This document shows positions 44,482 through 54,097 of a stretch of 64,000 bases of DNA, piece by piece. Below the pieces are notes generated by a model. That model saw only the letters and a program-made list of their open reading frames with translations. It was not told the origin of the DNA and ran no database searches. How positions within the stretch are numbered: the stretch's first letter is position 1; each line of letters starts with the position of its first letter. The stretch is from Rubritepida flocculans DSM 14296. GTDB lineage: Bacteria; Pseudomonadota; Alphaproteobacteria; Acetobacterales; Acetobacteraceae. Where the stretch lies: assembly GCF_000425365.1 (NCBI RefSeq), contig NZ_AUDH01000001.1:186001-250000 (forward strand). Reading direction: 5' to 3'. A program made the translations under genes and the position numbers.

Positions 44482-45060
44482 CCAGGCCGAAAGGCGCCGC
44501 TTCACCCGCGCGAGGAAGCGTTCGCGCTCGGCCTGGCCGCGATGGTCCATGCGGTTCAGCGAGAGCCAGTCCACCCGGCACTCCTTCGCCATCAGCCGGC
44601 GCACGCCGCCCGCGATCACGCGCCGGTCGGGCCAGCCGAGATAGAGCAGCAGCCACCAGGGCGAGCCATAGGTCGTGACCACGCCCAGGCGGCGGATGTT
44701 CGTCAGCTTCGGCTCGATGGCGCCCGCGCCGAGCGTGAAGGTCACGCCCGGCACCCAGATGCGGTCGAACCAGCCCTTCAGCATGGCCGGCATTCCGTAC
44801 CACCAGGTGGGATAGACCAGCAGCAGCGCCTCGGCGCGCTGGAGCTGCGCCACCTCCGCCTCGATGCCCTCCCGGTTGCGCGCGAGGTCGTGATAGACGC
44901 CGCGCTCCTCGGCGCTCAGCACGGGGTTGAAACCCTCGGCGTAGAGGTCGCGCAACTCCACCTCGTGCCCCTTCGCGCGCAGCGCCTCGAGTGCCGCATC
45001 GCGCAGCGCGGCGCAGAAACTGTCCTCGCGCGGGTGGCAATAGACCATCAGCACGCGCAT
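44479..45060 (-). CDS. NAD(P)H:quinone oxidoreductase-like flavoprotein, paralog 1
   Basis: A 193-residue flavodoxin-fold NAD(P)H dehydrogenase (quinone), Flavodoxin_2 type. It begins MRVLMVYCHPREDSFCAAL, has DLYAEGFNPVLSAEER and the flavin/active-site segment VYPTWWYGMPAMLKGWFDRIW. It should make a two-electron reduction of quinones or similar acceptors in the cytosol. The closest relative in the window is the head-to-head gene at 45078, with identical length. The start ATG is 17 bp from the neighbour's start. Its stop is inside repeat copy 2. Confidence 0.87.
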   Translation of the reverse strand: MRVLMVYCHPREDSFCAALRDAALEALRAKGHEVELRDLYAEGFNPVLSAEERGVYHDLARNREGIEAEVAQLQRAEALLLVYPTWWYGMPAMLKGWFDRIWVPGVTFTLGAGAIEPKLTNIRRLGVVTTYGSPWWLLLYLGWPDRRVIAGGVRRLMAKECRVDWLSLNRMDHRGQAERERFLARVKRRLSAW

Positions 45061-45077
45061 GCGCGGAGCCCCTTCTG

Positions 45078-45659
45078 ATGCGTGTTCTCGTCCTCTTCTC
45101 GCATCCCCTGCCCGAGAGCTTCAACGCCGCCACGCATGCCGCGGTGCTGCGGGGCCTCGGCGCCGCCGGGCATGAGGTGGACGATTGCGACCTCTACGCC
45201 GAGGGCTTCAACCCCGTGCTGAGCGCCGAGGAGCGCCGCAACTACCACGACCCCGCGCTGAACCGCGCGCCTGTCGCGGGCCATGTCGAGCGGCTGCAGC
45301 GCGCCGAGGCGCTGGTGCTGGTCTATCCCACCTGGTGCTTCTCGCTGCCGGCCATGCTGAAGGGCTGGATGGACCGGGTGCTGCTGCCCGGCGTCTCCTT
45401 CGAGCTGGTGGACGGGGTGGCGCGCCCGGCGCTGACGCATCTGACGCGCATCGCGGGCGTGGTCACCTACGGGCGCCCGCGCTGGGCGGCCTGGATGGTG
45501 GGCGACCCGCCGCGCAAGGCGGTGACGCGCTACCTGCGGCTGCTGAACGCGGGCCGCGCGAAGGTGGAGTATCACGCGCTCTACGACATGAACCGCGCCA
45601 CGCTGGCGCAGCGCGAGGCCTTCCTGGCGCGGGTGGAGCGCAGTTTCGCGCGGTGGTGA
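45078..45659 (+). CDS. NAD(P)H:quinone oxidoreductase-like flavoprotein, paralog 2
   Basis: A 193-residue Flavodoxin_2-type oxidoreductase starting MRVLVLFSHPLPESFNAATH, with DLYAEGFNPVLSAEERRNYHD and VYPTWCFSLPAMLKGWMDRVLLPG. It shares DLYAEGFNPVLSAEER exactly with the divergent paralog but differs at the substrate pocket (WCFSLP versus WWYGMP). The pair looks like an inverted duplication. With only 17 bp between starts, the two ribosome sites overlap and promoters must lie inside the opposite coding regions. Confidence 0.87.
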   Translation: MRVLVLFSHPLPESFNAATHAAVLRGLGAAGHEVDDCDLYAEGFNPVLSAEERRNYHDPALNRAPVAGHVERLQRAEALVLVYPTWCFSLPAMLKGWMDRVLLPGVSFELVDGVARPALTHLTRIAGVVTYGRPRWAAWMVGDPPRKAVTRYLRLLNAGRAKVEYHALYDMNRATLAQREAFLARVERSFARW

Positions 45660-45722
45660 CTTTCACGGGCAAAGGTCTCCGGCACCCGCAGCGCCGCGAT
45701 GGACCGGACCGCGAGGACGATC

Positions 45723-46196
45723 ATGGCCGATCTGCTTCTCATCTGGATGCTGGTACTGGGACCGCTCGCGCTTCTGGCTTGGGGCATTGAGAGACTCTTC
45801 GCTCGTCACCCCGGCACGCACAGCGAATCCGGCGAGTCGTTCCCTCCCTCGGAAGAAAGCGACACCATCGCGGCGCTTCAGGCCCAGATCGACAGGCTCA
45901 AGGCCGCTGGCCGGGAGGTGATCCGGCAGCGAGAGCAGCTTCGCGAGGAGCTGGAGCAGGCCAGAGCCGTCATTGCCGCCCAGCAGAGAGAGCTCGACTC
46001 CCTGCGCTCGAGCGGAGCGGGCGGAGCCCCGCCCGACATGGCGGAGGACCGAGGCAAGTTCCAGAGAGCCAAGCGGGCTTTCGCGGAACGGTTCCACCCG
46101 GACCGCGCCACGGGCGGCACGATGGATCGCCTGATCCGCGAACAGGTCTTCAAGGAATTCTGGGCGGAGCTGGAAAAGATCGAGCGAGGCCGATAG
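45723..46196 (+). CDS. membrane-anchored coiled-coil protein with C-terminal J-domain-like segment
   Basis: A 157-residue protein. Residues 3-22 form one transmembrane helix (LLLIWMLVLGPLALLAWGIE). Residues 50-100 are a coiled coil (DTIAALQAQIDRLKAAGREVIRQREQLREELEQARAVIAAQQREL). The C terminus, QRAKRAFAERFHPDRATG ... FKEFWAELEKIERG, resembles a J domain's helix II-HPD-helix III. Codon use is unlike its neighbours, with frequent AGA, CGA, GGA and AGG codons, a sign of different origin. ATG at 45723 follows GAGGAC; ATG 45699 is an alternative. Function unknown; a DnaK-recruiting role is inference. Confidence 0.65.
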   Translation: MADLLLIWMLVLGPLALLAWGIERLFARHPGTHSESGESFPPSEESDTIAALQAQIDRLKAAGREVIRQREQLREELEQARAVIAAQQRELDSLRSSGAGGAPPDMAEDRGKFQRAKRAFAERFHPDRATGGTMDRLIREQVFKEFWAELEKIERGR

Positions 46197-46320
46197 CCCG
46201 CCCCGTACCGGCGGCCGCCAGCTTGCACGCAGGATGCCTCCGACGCCTCGCCGGACAGATGGACCTTGGGCGGACCCGCGCCGGCCGATCGCCCCCGGCG
46301 TCAAGAACTGAACGCCCCCG
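46197..46320. other. gap between the J-domain-like gene and the VWA gene
   Basis: A 124-bp gap between convergent genes. I see no strong hairpin or open frame in it. It shares the slightly lower GC of the gene to its left. Confidence 0.35.
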
Positions 46321-47508
46321 CTACCGCAGCGCCTTCGCCATCCCGTCCAGCCCCTCCAGCGTGAGGGGGAACATGCGCCCCTCCATCGCGTCCTGGATGA
46401 GGCCGATGGAGGTGGTGTAGCCCCAGTGCTTCTGCGGCACCGGGTTGAGCCAGGCCACGCGGCGGAAATGCGCGGTGATCCGCCGCAGCCAGAGTTTTCC
46501 CGCCTCCTCGTTCCAGTGTTCCACGCTGCCGCCGGGCTCGAGGATCTCGTAGGGCGCCATGGAGGCGTCGCCCACGAAGACCACGCGCCAGTCGGGGCCG
46601 TAGGTGCGCAGAACCTCCCAGGTGGAGATCATCTGCTCGTGGCGGCGGCGGTTCGATTTCCAGAACCGTTCATAGGGGCAGTTGTGGAAGTAGAGGTGGA
46701 CGAGGTGCTTGAACTCGCTCCTCGCCGCGCCGAACAGCTCCTCCGAGGCGCGGATGTGGTCGTCCATGGACCCGCCGATGTCGAGCAGCAGCAGCACCTT
46801 CACCGCGTTGCGCCGCTCCGGCCGCAGCCGCAGGTCGAGCGTGCCGGCGTTGCGCGCCGTGGCGCCGATGGTGCCCTCCATGTCGAGCTCGCTCGCCTCG
46901 CCCTGGCGGGCGAAGCGGCGCAGCCGGCGCAGCGCGAGCTTCATCGCGCGCGCGCCGAGTGCGGCATCGTCGTCGAGATCGCGGAACTCGCGCCTGTCCC
47001 ACACCTTCACGGCGCGGCGGTGGCGCGAGCCTTCCTGCCCGATGCGCACGCCCTCGGGGTTGTAGCCCTCCGCGCCAAAGGGGCTCGTGCCGTTGGTGCC
47101 GATCATCCGGCTGCCGCCCTGGTGGCGGCGCTGCTGCTCGGCGAGGCGCTGGCGCAGCGTCTCCATCAGCGCCTCGAAGCCGCCCAGCGCCTCGATCTTC
47201 GCCATCTCCTCGGCGGTGAAGAAGCGCTCGGCGAGCTTCCGCAGCCACTCCTCCGGCAGCGCGCGCGGGATGATCTCGCCCGTGACGGTGGTGGGCTGCT
47301 CGAGCCCCTTGAACACCTCGCCGAAGACGCGGTCGAAGCGGTCGAGGTGGCGTTCGTCCTTCACCAGCGTGGTGCGCGCCAGGTAGTAGAAATCCTCGAG
47401 GTCGTAGGCCGCCACGCCGGCCTTCATCGCCCCCATCAGCGCGAGCCATTCGGTGATCGAGGCCGGCAGCCCCGCCTTGCGCAGCTCGTGGATGAAGGGG
47501 GCGAACAT
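46321..47508 (-). CDS. VWA-domain protein, CoxE-like
   Basis: A 395-residue protein of the CoxE/VWA-containing family. The C-terminal half is a von Willebrand A domain with a MIDAS-like LLLLDIGGSMDDHI (DxGGS, the second Ser of DxSxS is Gly, as is common in this group) and VFVGDASMAPYEIL. The N-terminal half is helical (FIHELRKAGLPASITEWLALMGAM). It pairs with the MoxR ATPase just upstream (5 bp). In carboxydotrophs CoxD/CoxE mature CO dehydrogenase, but the generic pair occurs widely with other clients. No molybdenum hydroxylase gene lies nearby. Confidence 0.83.
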   Translation of the reverse strand: MFAPFIHELRKAGLPASITEWLALMGAMKAGVAAYDLEDFYYLARTTLVKDERHLDRFDRVFGEVFKGLEQPTTVTGEIIPRALPEEWLRKLAERFFTAEEMAKIEALGGFEALMETLRQRLAEQQRRHQGGSRMIGTNGTSPFGAEGYNPEGVRIGQEGSRHRRAVKVWDRREFRDLDDDAALGARAMKLALRRLRRFARQGEASELDMEGTIGATARNAGTLDLRLRPERRNAVKVLLLLDIGGSMDDHIRASEELFGAARSEFKHLVHLYFHNCPYERFWKSNRRRHEQMISTWEVLRTYGPDWRVVFVGDASMAPYEILEPGGSVEHWNEEAGKLWLRRITAHFRRVAWLNPVPQKHWGYTTSIGLIQDAMEGRMFPLTLEGLDGMAKALR

Positions 47509-47513
47509 GGCCG

Positions 47514-48362
<849 letters not shown>

Positions 48363-48427
48363 GGGGGGCGTCCTTCCTGATCTCGTCCCATCTTCACCCG
48401 GGCGCGCGCTTCCGGCAAAGCGGGGCG

Positions 48428-48760
48428 ATGGACCCCTATTTCCTCTCGCTGGTCTGCCTCGGCATCGCGGGGATGATCGAGGCGCGCTGCTCCACCCCCG
48501 GGCTGCGGCCGGAATACGAGCCGGCGGACCGCGCCTTCCGCTTCCTCGGGCGCTCCGCCTTCGCGATGTGGCTGGCGCTGCTGGTGTTCGGCTTCTGGAA
48601 GTTCCCCTGGTGGCAGCCGCTGGCGGGGCTGCTCGGCTCGCTGGCCGCCAATGCGCTGGTGCTGCAGTTCGGCGCGCGGCCCTATTGGCCGGGGATGTCC
48701 ATGGGGCTCGCGCTGCTGGGGCTGGGGTTGGCGAGCAAGGTGCTGTTCGAGGCGTTTTGA
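48428..48760 (+). CDS. hypothetical membrane protein (110 residues)
   Basis: A small protein with three hydrophobic segments (YFLSLVCLGIAGMI, MWLALLVFGFWKFPWW, MGLALLGLGLASKVLF). Between them is a charged stretch with aromatic residues (PEYEPADRAFRFLGRSA). No family is recognised. It is convergent with rppH, stops 3 bp apart. Confidence 0.6.
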   Translation: MDPYFLSLVCLGIAGMIEARCSTPGLRPEYEPADRAFRFLGRSAFAMWLALLVFGFWKFPWWQPLAGLLGSLAANALVLQFGARPYWPGMSMGLALLGLGLASKVLFEAF

Positions 48761-48763
48761 TCC

Positions 48764-49246
48764 CTAACCCGCAAACCGCGCGAAATCCCGCGCCAGCCGC
48801 TCGTAGATCTCGCGCTTGAAGGCCACCGCCATGCCCGGCAGCTCGGACAGCCGCGCCCAGCGCCAGGCGTCGAATTCCGGGTGCGGGTCGAGGTCGAGGC
48901 GGATGTCGGAATCCTCGCCCGTGAAGCGCAGCGCGAACCATTTCTGCCGCTGGCCGCGATACTTCCCGCCCAGCGCCTTGCCGACCAGTTCGGGCGGCAG
49001 GTCATAGGTCATCCACTCCGGGTGCTCGGCCAGGATTTCGGCGCGGGCGGTGCCGATCTCCTCCTCCAGCTCGCGCAACACGGCCAGGGCGGGGTCCTCG
49101 CCCTCGTCCATGCCGCCCTGCGGCAACTGCCAGCCGCCCGGCGCGCCCTCCGCGTTGGGCAGATCGGCGCGGCGGGCGACGAAGACGAGGCCGTCTCGGT
49201 TGAACAGCACGGCGCCCACATTGGGGCGATAGGGCAGCAGGGTCAT
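48764..49246 (-). CDS. rppH: RNA pyrophosphohydrolase RppH
   Basis: A 160-residue Nudix hydrolase of the RppH/NudH type. The Nudix box reads GGMDEGEDPALAVLRELEEEIG (Gx5Ex7REUxEExGU), and the start YRPNVGAVLFNRDGLVFVARR and the WQLPQGG segment are typical. RppH removes pyrophosphate from RNA 5' ends to begin mRNA decay. ATG at 49246 overlaps the stop of the upstream deacetylase gene (ATGA), placing it in an operon with ctpA and the deacetylase, an arrangement seen in alphaproteobacteria. Confidence 0.94.
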   Translation of the reverse strand: MTLLPYRPNVGAVLFNRDGLVFVARRADLPNAEGAPGGWQLPQGGMDEGEDPALAVLRELEEEIGTARAEILAEHPEWMTYDLPPELVGKALGGKYRGQRQKWFALRFTGEDSDIRLDLDPHPEFDAWRWARLSELPGMAVAFKREIYERLARDFARFAG

Positions 49247-50334
49247 GGGCGGCTCTGCACGGCGGGGCGGGGGGCGGATTCGGCCCGGGGCGGCGGGATG
49301 TCCGGCGCGGGCGCGCGGGCGAGGGCGGAGGGCGGGGCCAGCACCACGCCGCGGCTTTCCAGCCCGGCGGCCCAGGCGGCGATGCGCGCGATGGCCACCG
49401 GGCTCGCCTCGCCGGCATAGCCCAGCGCCGCGCCGCGCTCGCGCGCCAGGCGCTCCAGCTCCGCGAGGCGCAGCTCGATCTCGGCGCGGGTGGGCGGCTC
49501 GTCCAGCACCACATCCAGGCTGCGGCCCCAGGCACGGCTGGGCGAGGGCGCGCCGGGCCGGGCGTCTATGTAGAGCAGGCCGCGCTGCGCCAGCACCGCC
49601 TGCATCTGCCCGTGCGGCTCGGCCAGGGCGGCGAAACGCTCGCCGCGCAGCGGGCCCAGCGCGCCGATCGCCCCCACATGGCCGGCGTAGCGGGAGAGCA
49701 CCCAGTCGAGCCGCCGCGCATTCTCCGCCCAGCCGAGCCCGGTCAGCAGCGCCTGCTGGCCCGGGTCGTTCAGCGGGAACCCGGTGGGCTCCATGGGGAT
49801 GGCCACCAGCGTCTCGAAGCCGCGCTCGCGCGCGCGTTCGAGCAGAGGATAGGGGCGCGGCGCATAGGGGCTGAACGCGAGGCCCACGGCCGGCGGCAGG
49901 GATTGGATGGCCTGCTCCGTCAACGCCGCGTTCATGCCGAGCCCGCCCACCACCAGCGCGGCGCGCGGCCTGGGGTCGTTGCGGTCGAAGGGGCGGGCAT
50001 AGACGCGCATGGGCATGCGCCCATCCGCCCCGATGCGCGGCAGCAGCCCCTGGGGCGAGGGCTCCACCAGCCGCCCGTCGATGTGCGGCGAGGCCTGGCC
50101 CGCCGCCAGCGCCGGCAGGGGCGAGGGCGCGGCGGAGGCGGACTCGGCCGCCGCGGGCGCCGGCGCGGCCTCGGGCGGCGCCGGCTGTTCCGCCACCACC
50201 GGCGCGGGCGGCGGCCCCAGCCAGGCGAGGGTGGCGAAGCCCGCGCCGAACAGCAGGAGCCAGACGGCCCAGAACAGGCCGAGCCAGCGCCAGCCCCGGC
50301 GGCGCGGCGGGGCCTCCTCCGCCTCCTCGGTCAT
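49243..50334 (-). CDS. divergent polysaccharide deacetylase family protein
   Basis: A 363-residue protein with an N-terminal cytoplasmic basic stretch, one transmembrane helix (GLFWAVWLLLFGAGFATLAWL), an extended Pro/Ala linker and a periplasmic divergent polysaccharide deacetylase (DUF610/YibQ) domain: AALVVGGLGMNAALTEQAIQSLPPAVGLAFSPYA, VAIPMEPTGFP, IDARPGAPS. It follows the ctpA gene by 21 bp. Homologs act at the envelope, but their substrate is unknown. The metal triad of true deacetylases is only partly present. Confidence 0.87.
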   Translation of the reverse strand: MTEEAEEAPPRRRGWRWLGLFWAVWLLLFGAGFATLAWLGPPPAPVVAEQPAPPEAAPAPAAAESASAAPSPLPALAAGQASPHIDGRLVEPSPQGLLPRIGADGRMPMRVYARPFDRNDPRPRAALVVGGLGMNAALTEQAIQSLPPAVGLAFSPYAPRPYPLLERARERGFETLVAIPMEPTGFPLNDPGQQALLTGLGWAENARRLDWVLSRYAGHVGAIGALGPLRGERFAALAEPHGQMQAVLAQRGLLYIDARPGAPSPSRAWGRSLDVVLDEPPTRAEIELRLAELERLARERGAALGYAGEASPVAIARIAAWAAGLESRGVVLAPPSALARAPAPDIPPPRAESAPRPAVQSRP

Positions 50335-50355
50335 CGGCGGGCCGGGGGCTTGGCC

Positions 50356-51741
50356 TCAGCGCTGGGCGCGGCGCTGCGGGTTGGCCGCCAGCCCGCGCGC
50401 GAGCACCAGCGCCTGCTGCAACTGGAAATCCGTCTCGGGCCGCGTCGCGTCGAAGGCGGGGAAGCCCTCGGGCGGCTGGCGCTGGATGCGCTCGGCGAGG
50501 CCCGGGGGCAGGTTCAGCGGCGCGGGCTGCACGCTGGGCGCGGGCGGCGTGCCGCCATCGGCGCGCAGCGACCGGCGCAAATCCTGCTCGCGCTCGCGCG
50601 GCGGGGTGGCGTTGGCCTGCTGCGGATCCTGCCGCGTCGCGCGCACCTCGATGTCCGGCTCGATGCCGGTGTTCTGGATCGAGCGGCCGGAGGGCGTGTA
50701 GTAGCGCGCCGTGGTGAGGCGGATGGCCCCGTTGTTGCCGCCGAGCGGCATCACCGTCTGCACCGAGCCCTTGCCGAAGCTGCGCGTGCCGATCACCACC
50801 GCGCGGCGATGATCCTGCAGCGCGCCGGCCACGATCTCCGAGGCGCTGGCCGAGCCGCCGTTGATCAGCACCACGATGGGCAGGCCCTGGGTGATGTCCC
50901 CGCTGCGGGCGTTCCAGCGCTGCGCGTCCTCGCTGCGGCGGGCGCGGGTGGAGACGATCTCGCCCTGGTCCAGCAGGTCGTCGGCCACCTGCACGGCCTG
51001 GTCCAGCAGCCCGCCCGGGTTGTTGCGCAGGTCGAGCACCAGCGCGCGCAGGTTGCCCCCCGCCTGGTTGCGCAGCGTGGTCACGGCGCGGCGCAGGTTC
51101 ACCTCCGTCTGCTCGTTGAAGGAGGTGACGCGGATGTAGCCCACATCGTTCCCCTCCAGCCGGAAGCGCACCACCTGCGGGCGGATCACGTCGCGGGTGA
51201 TGGTGAGCTCGATGGGCCGCTGCTCGCCCTCGCGGCGGATGGTGAGGCGGATTTGCGTGCCGCGCTCGCCGCGCATCTGGTCCACCGCCTCCTGCAGCGT
51301 CAGCCCCTGGGTGGTGGCGCCGTTGAGGTGGGTGATGAAATCCCCGGGCCGGATGCCCGCGCGCGCGGCCGGCGTGTCGTCGATCGGGGAGATGACGCGG
51401 ATGAAGCCGCCCTCCTGCGTCACCTCGATGCCGAGGCCGCCGAACTCGCCGCGCGTCTGCACCTGCATGTCGCGGAAGTTGCGCGGATTGAGGTAGGCGC
51501 TGTGCGGATCGAGGCCGGTGAGCATGCCGTTGATGGCGTTCTCCACCAGGTCGCGGTCCTGCACGGGCTCGACATATTCGGCGCGCACCCGGGCGAAGAC
51601 ATCGCCGAAGAGCTGCAGCAGCCGGTAGGTCTCGGCCCGCCCGCTGTCCTGCTGGGCGATGGCGCCGACCAGCGGGCCCACCAGGATGCCGGCGGCGAAG
51701 GCGCCCGCGAGGGCCGTGGCGGTGCCGATCTTCCACTTCAT
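50356..51741 (-). CDS. ctpA: carboxy-terminal processing protease (S41)
   Basis: A 461-residue periplasmic S41 protease with a signal/anchor helix (TATALAGAFAAGILVGPLVGAIAQ). A PDZ domain (about residues 85-170, EFGGLGIEVTQEGGFIRVISP, AGIRPGDFITHLNG) is followed by the catalytic domain: Ser in GGSASASEIVAGALQDH and Lys in GTRSFGKGSVQ. The C-terminal tail is disordered and Gln/Pro-rich. It trims proteins of the cell envelope. ATG at 51741; first gene of the ctpA-deacetylase-rppH operon. Confidence 0.94.
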   Translation of the reverse strand: MKWKIGTATALAGAFAAGILVGPLVGAIAQQDSGRAETYRLLQLFGDVFARVRAEYVEPVQDRDLVENAINGMLTGLDPHSAYLNPRNFRDMQVQTRGEFGGLGIEVTQEGGFIRVISPIDDTPAARAGIRPGDFITHLNGATTQGLTLQEAVDQMRGERGTQIRLTIRREGEQRPIELTITRDVIRPQVVRFRLEGNDVGYIRVTSFNEQTEVNLRRAVTTLRNQAGGNLRALVLDLRNNPGGLLDQAVQVADDLLDQGEIVSTRARRSEDAQRWNARSGDITQGLPIVVLINGGSASASEIVAGALQDHRRAVVIGTRSFGKGSVQTVMPLGGNNGAIRLTTARYYTPSGRSIQNTGIEPDIEVRATRQDPQQANATPPREREQDLRRSLRADGGTPPAPSVQPAPLNLPPGLAERIQRQPPEGFPAFDATRPETDFQLQQALVLARGLAANPQRRAQR

Positions 51742-51904
51742 CCGAAGCACCTCACCCGTTCTGGAAGGCGTGATCCATCCCGGCAGAGTAGCCGCTGCCG
51801 CGCCGCGCGGGAACGCCGGAATCTCGCCGCAACCTGCGGTATCGGCCCCGCCGCCTTTACGAAATGTGACGGGCCGGCGGGACGGCAAGGCGGCGGGCGG
51901 CGCG
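51742..51904. other. gap upstream of ctpA
   Basis: A gap of about 160 bp between the ctpA start and the stop of the NeuD-like gene (both minus). It should hold the ctpA promoter. A TTTACGAAATG stretch (51855-51865) is the only AT-rich patch, and no clear promoter pair is seen. Confidence 0.35.
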
Positions 51905-52495
51905 TCATCCGAGCGGCCGGGCCGGCACGCCGCCCACCCGCCCGCCCGGGGGTACATCGGCCAGCACCGCCGCCCCCGCCCCCACCACCGCGCCCGCGCC
52001 GACGCGCACGCCGGGGGCGAGCACCGCCGCCGCGCCGATCACCGCCGCCCGGCCCACCCGCGCCGCGCCGCAGACCACCGCGCCGGGGGCGACATGCGCG
52101 CCCTCCTCCAGCACCACCTCATGCTCGAGGATCGCGCCGGTGTTGACGAGCGCGAGCCGCCCCACCTCCGCCGCCGCGCCCAGCACGGCGCGCGGCATCA
52201 CCACCGCGCCCTCGGCCAGCCGGGCGCTGCGGGCCAGCACCGCCGAGGGGTGGCGCAGGACGGGCAGCGGCGCGCCCAGCCTCTCCGCCGCCGCGAGCCG
52301 CGCCGCATTGGCCCCGATGGCGATGAGCAGCGGCCCGCCGTCATGCGCCGCCTCCGTGCCCAGCACGGGCAGGCCCAGCACATCGGGCAGGGGGGCGCGC
52401 GCATCGAGGAAGCCCGCCACGGCGAAGCCCGCATCCCGCGCCGCCTCGCACACCGCCATGCCGTGCCCGCCGGCCCCCAGGATCAGAACGCGCAT
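51905..52495 (-). CDS. NeuD/PglD-type sugar acetyltransferase
   Basis: A 196-residue sialic-acid O-acetyltransferase (NeuD) or PglD-family enzyme. The N-terminal Rossmann-like domain is MRVLILGAGGHGMAVCEAARDAG, and the C-terminal part is a left-handed beta helix of hexapeptide repeats (VLGAAAEVGRLALVNTGAILEHEVVLEEGAHVAPGAVVCG). The catalytic His is likely in ILEHEVVL. It uses acetyl-CoA on a nucleotide-sugar or sialic-acid-like substrate. No other glycan genes are near, so its pathway is unclear. It diverges from the serine hydrolase across 54 bp. Confidence 0.82.
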   Translation of the reverse strand: MRVLILGAGGHGMAVCEAARDAGFAVAGFLDARAPLPDVLGLPVLGTEAAHDGGPLLIAIGANAARLAAAERLGAPLPVLRHPSAVLARSARLAEGAVVMPRAVLGAAAEVGRLALVNTGAILEHEVVLEEGAHVAPGAVVCGAARVGRAAVIGAAAVLAPGVRVGAGAVVGAGAAVLADVPPGGRVGGVPARPLG

Positions 52496-52549
52496 GGCGC
52501 CCCCGTATCGAAACCGGCTAAGCTCCCGCCGCCTGGGAGTTTTCCGAAG

Positions 52550-54097
52550 ATGAGGGACCTCGACCTGCTGCGGCTGGAACGCCGCGTCGGCCAGATGCTC
52601 GTGCCGCTGGCGGAGACGCCGGGCGCGGCCATCGGCGTCTCGCGCGACGGCGTGCTGCTGCTGCGCCGCGCAGCCGGCCTCGCCTCCATCGAACTGGGCG
52701 TGCCCATCGGGCTCGGCACCACCTTCCGCATCGCCTCCGTCTCCAAGCACGTCACCTGCGCCGCCATCCTGATGCTGGCAAGGGAGGGCAAGCTCGGCCT
52801 GGAGGATGCGCTCGGCCGGCACCTGCCCGGCCTGCCCCCGCCGCTCGCCGCCGTCACGCTCGACCAGGCGATGCGCAACACCGGCGGGCTGCGGGACATG
52901 CTGGAAATCGCCCGGCTCGGCGGGGCGGACCTCTCCACCCCCGTCACGGAGGCGGAGCTCGATGCGCTGATCCGCCGCCAGGATGGGCTGAACTTCGCCC
53001 TGGGCAGCCGCTTCCTCTACTCCAACACGGGCTTCCGCCTGCTCGGCCAGGTGGTGGAGGCCGTCTCGGGCGAGCCGCTGGCCGCCTGGCTGGAGCGGCG
53101 CGTCTTCGCCCCGCTCGGCATGACGCGCACGCGCCACACGCCCGATCTCTCGACCCCCGTGCCCGGCCTCGCCACCGGCTACCTGCCCGATGGCGCGGGC
53201 GGCTGGCGGCGCGCGGCGCACGGCTTCCCGCTGGGCGGCGAGGGCGGGCTCGTCTCCGGCGTGGAGGACCTAGCGCTCTGGGCGCGCTCGCTCTCGCTCG
53301 GCAGCCTGGGCGCGGGCACCGAGGCGGCGCTGGAGGAGCCCGCGCCCTTCACCGGCGGCGCGATGAACCCCTATGCGCGGGGCCTGGAGAACGGGAGCTG
53401 GCGCGGCGTGGCCACGGTGAGCCATGGCGGGCTCTGGCCGGGCTACAAGAGCGCCTTCCTGCGCGTGCCCTCCCGCCGCCTCACCGTCATCGTCCTGGCG
53501 AACAACGCCACGCTCGACCCGCAGCAGATGGCGCTGAGCGTGCTGGAGGCCGCGCTGGAGGGCGATGCCGCGCTCGCCCCGCCGCCGCCGCCGGTGGCGC
53601 TGGACGGGGCGGAGGGAAGCTGGCTCTGCGCCGAGGCCGGGCTCTCGCTCGACATCGGCCCGCACCGCACCGCGCGCATGCATGGCGTGCCTTTCGGCCT
53701 GACGCCGACGGAGGATGGCCGCCTCGCCGCCCTGCGCGGGGGCTTCCCCTTCCGCCTCGCCCCGCCGCGCGAGGGGGCGATGGAGGTGGAGCTGGACGCC
53801 GGCCGCCGCCTGACCTTCCGCCGCGCCGAGCCCTGCCCCGTGCCGCCGCTGGACGGCGCCTGGCATTGCGCCGAGATCGGCGCGACCTGGACCATCGAGG
53901 GCGAGAGCCTGACGATCGAGGGGCCCATCCGCCGCGGCACGCGCGGGCGCGTCTCCGCGCTCGGCCCCCGGCATCTGCGCGTGCACATGCCCTCGGTGCT
54001 GTTCGATGCCTGGGCGGACGCGGTGCTGGCGGAGGACGCGCGCAGCCTGACGGTCAACGCCGGCCGCGCGCGGGGCCTGATCTTCCGGCGGGGGTGA
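52550..54097 (+). CDS. serine hydrolase, D-aminopeptidase-like (beta-lactamase fold)
   Basis: A 515-residue serine hydrolase of the penicillin-binding-protein/class C beta-lactamase fold. The nucleophile is in RIASVSKHVTC (SxxK), the second motif is YSNTG (YxN), and HGGLWPG corresponds to the KTG-like HxG motif. Two C-terminal beta-barrel domains (about residues 345-515, WLCAEAGLSLDIG, WHCAEIGATWTIEG) match the layout of Ochrobactrum D-aminopeptidase (520 residues). No signal peptide is seen. Probably releases N-terminal D-amino acids from peptides or amides. Confidence 0.83.
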   Translation: MRDLDLLRLERRVGQMLVPLAETPGAAIGVSRDGVLLLRRAAGLASIELGVPIGLGTTFRIASVSKHVTCAAILMLAREGKLGLEDALGRHLPGLPPPLAAVTLDQAMRNTGGLRDMLEIARLGGADLSTPVTEAELDALIRRQDGLNFALGSRFLYSNTGFRLLGQVVEAVSGEPLAAWLERRVFAPLGMTRTRHTPDLSTPVPGLATGYLPDGAGGWRRAAHGFPLGGEGGLVSGVEDLALWARSLSLGSLGAGTEAALEEPAPFTGGAMNPYARGLENGSWRGVATVSHGGLWPGYKSAFLRVPSRRLTVIVLANNATLDPQQMALSVLEAALEGDAALAPPPPPVALDGAEGSWLCAEAGLSLDIGPHRTARMHGVPFGLTPTEDGRLAALRGGFPFRLAPPREGAMEVELDAGRRLTFRRAEPCPVPPLDGAWHCAEIGATWTIEGESLTIEGPIRRGTRGRVSALGPRHLRVHMPSVLFDAWADAVLAEDARSLTVNAGRARGLIFRRG

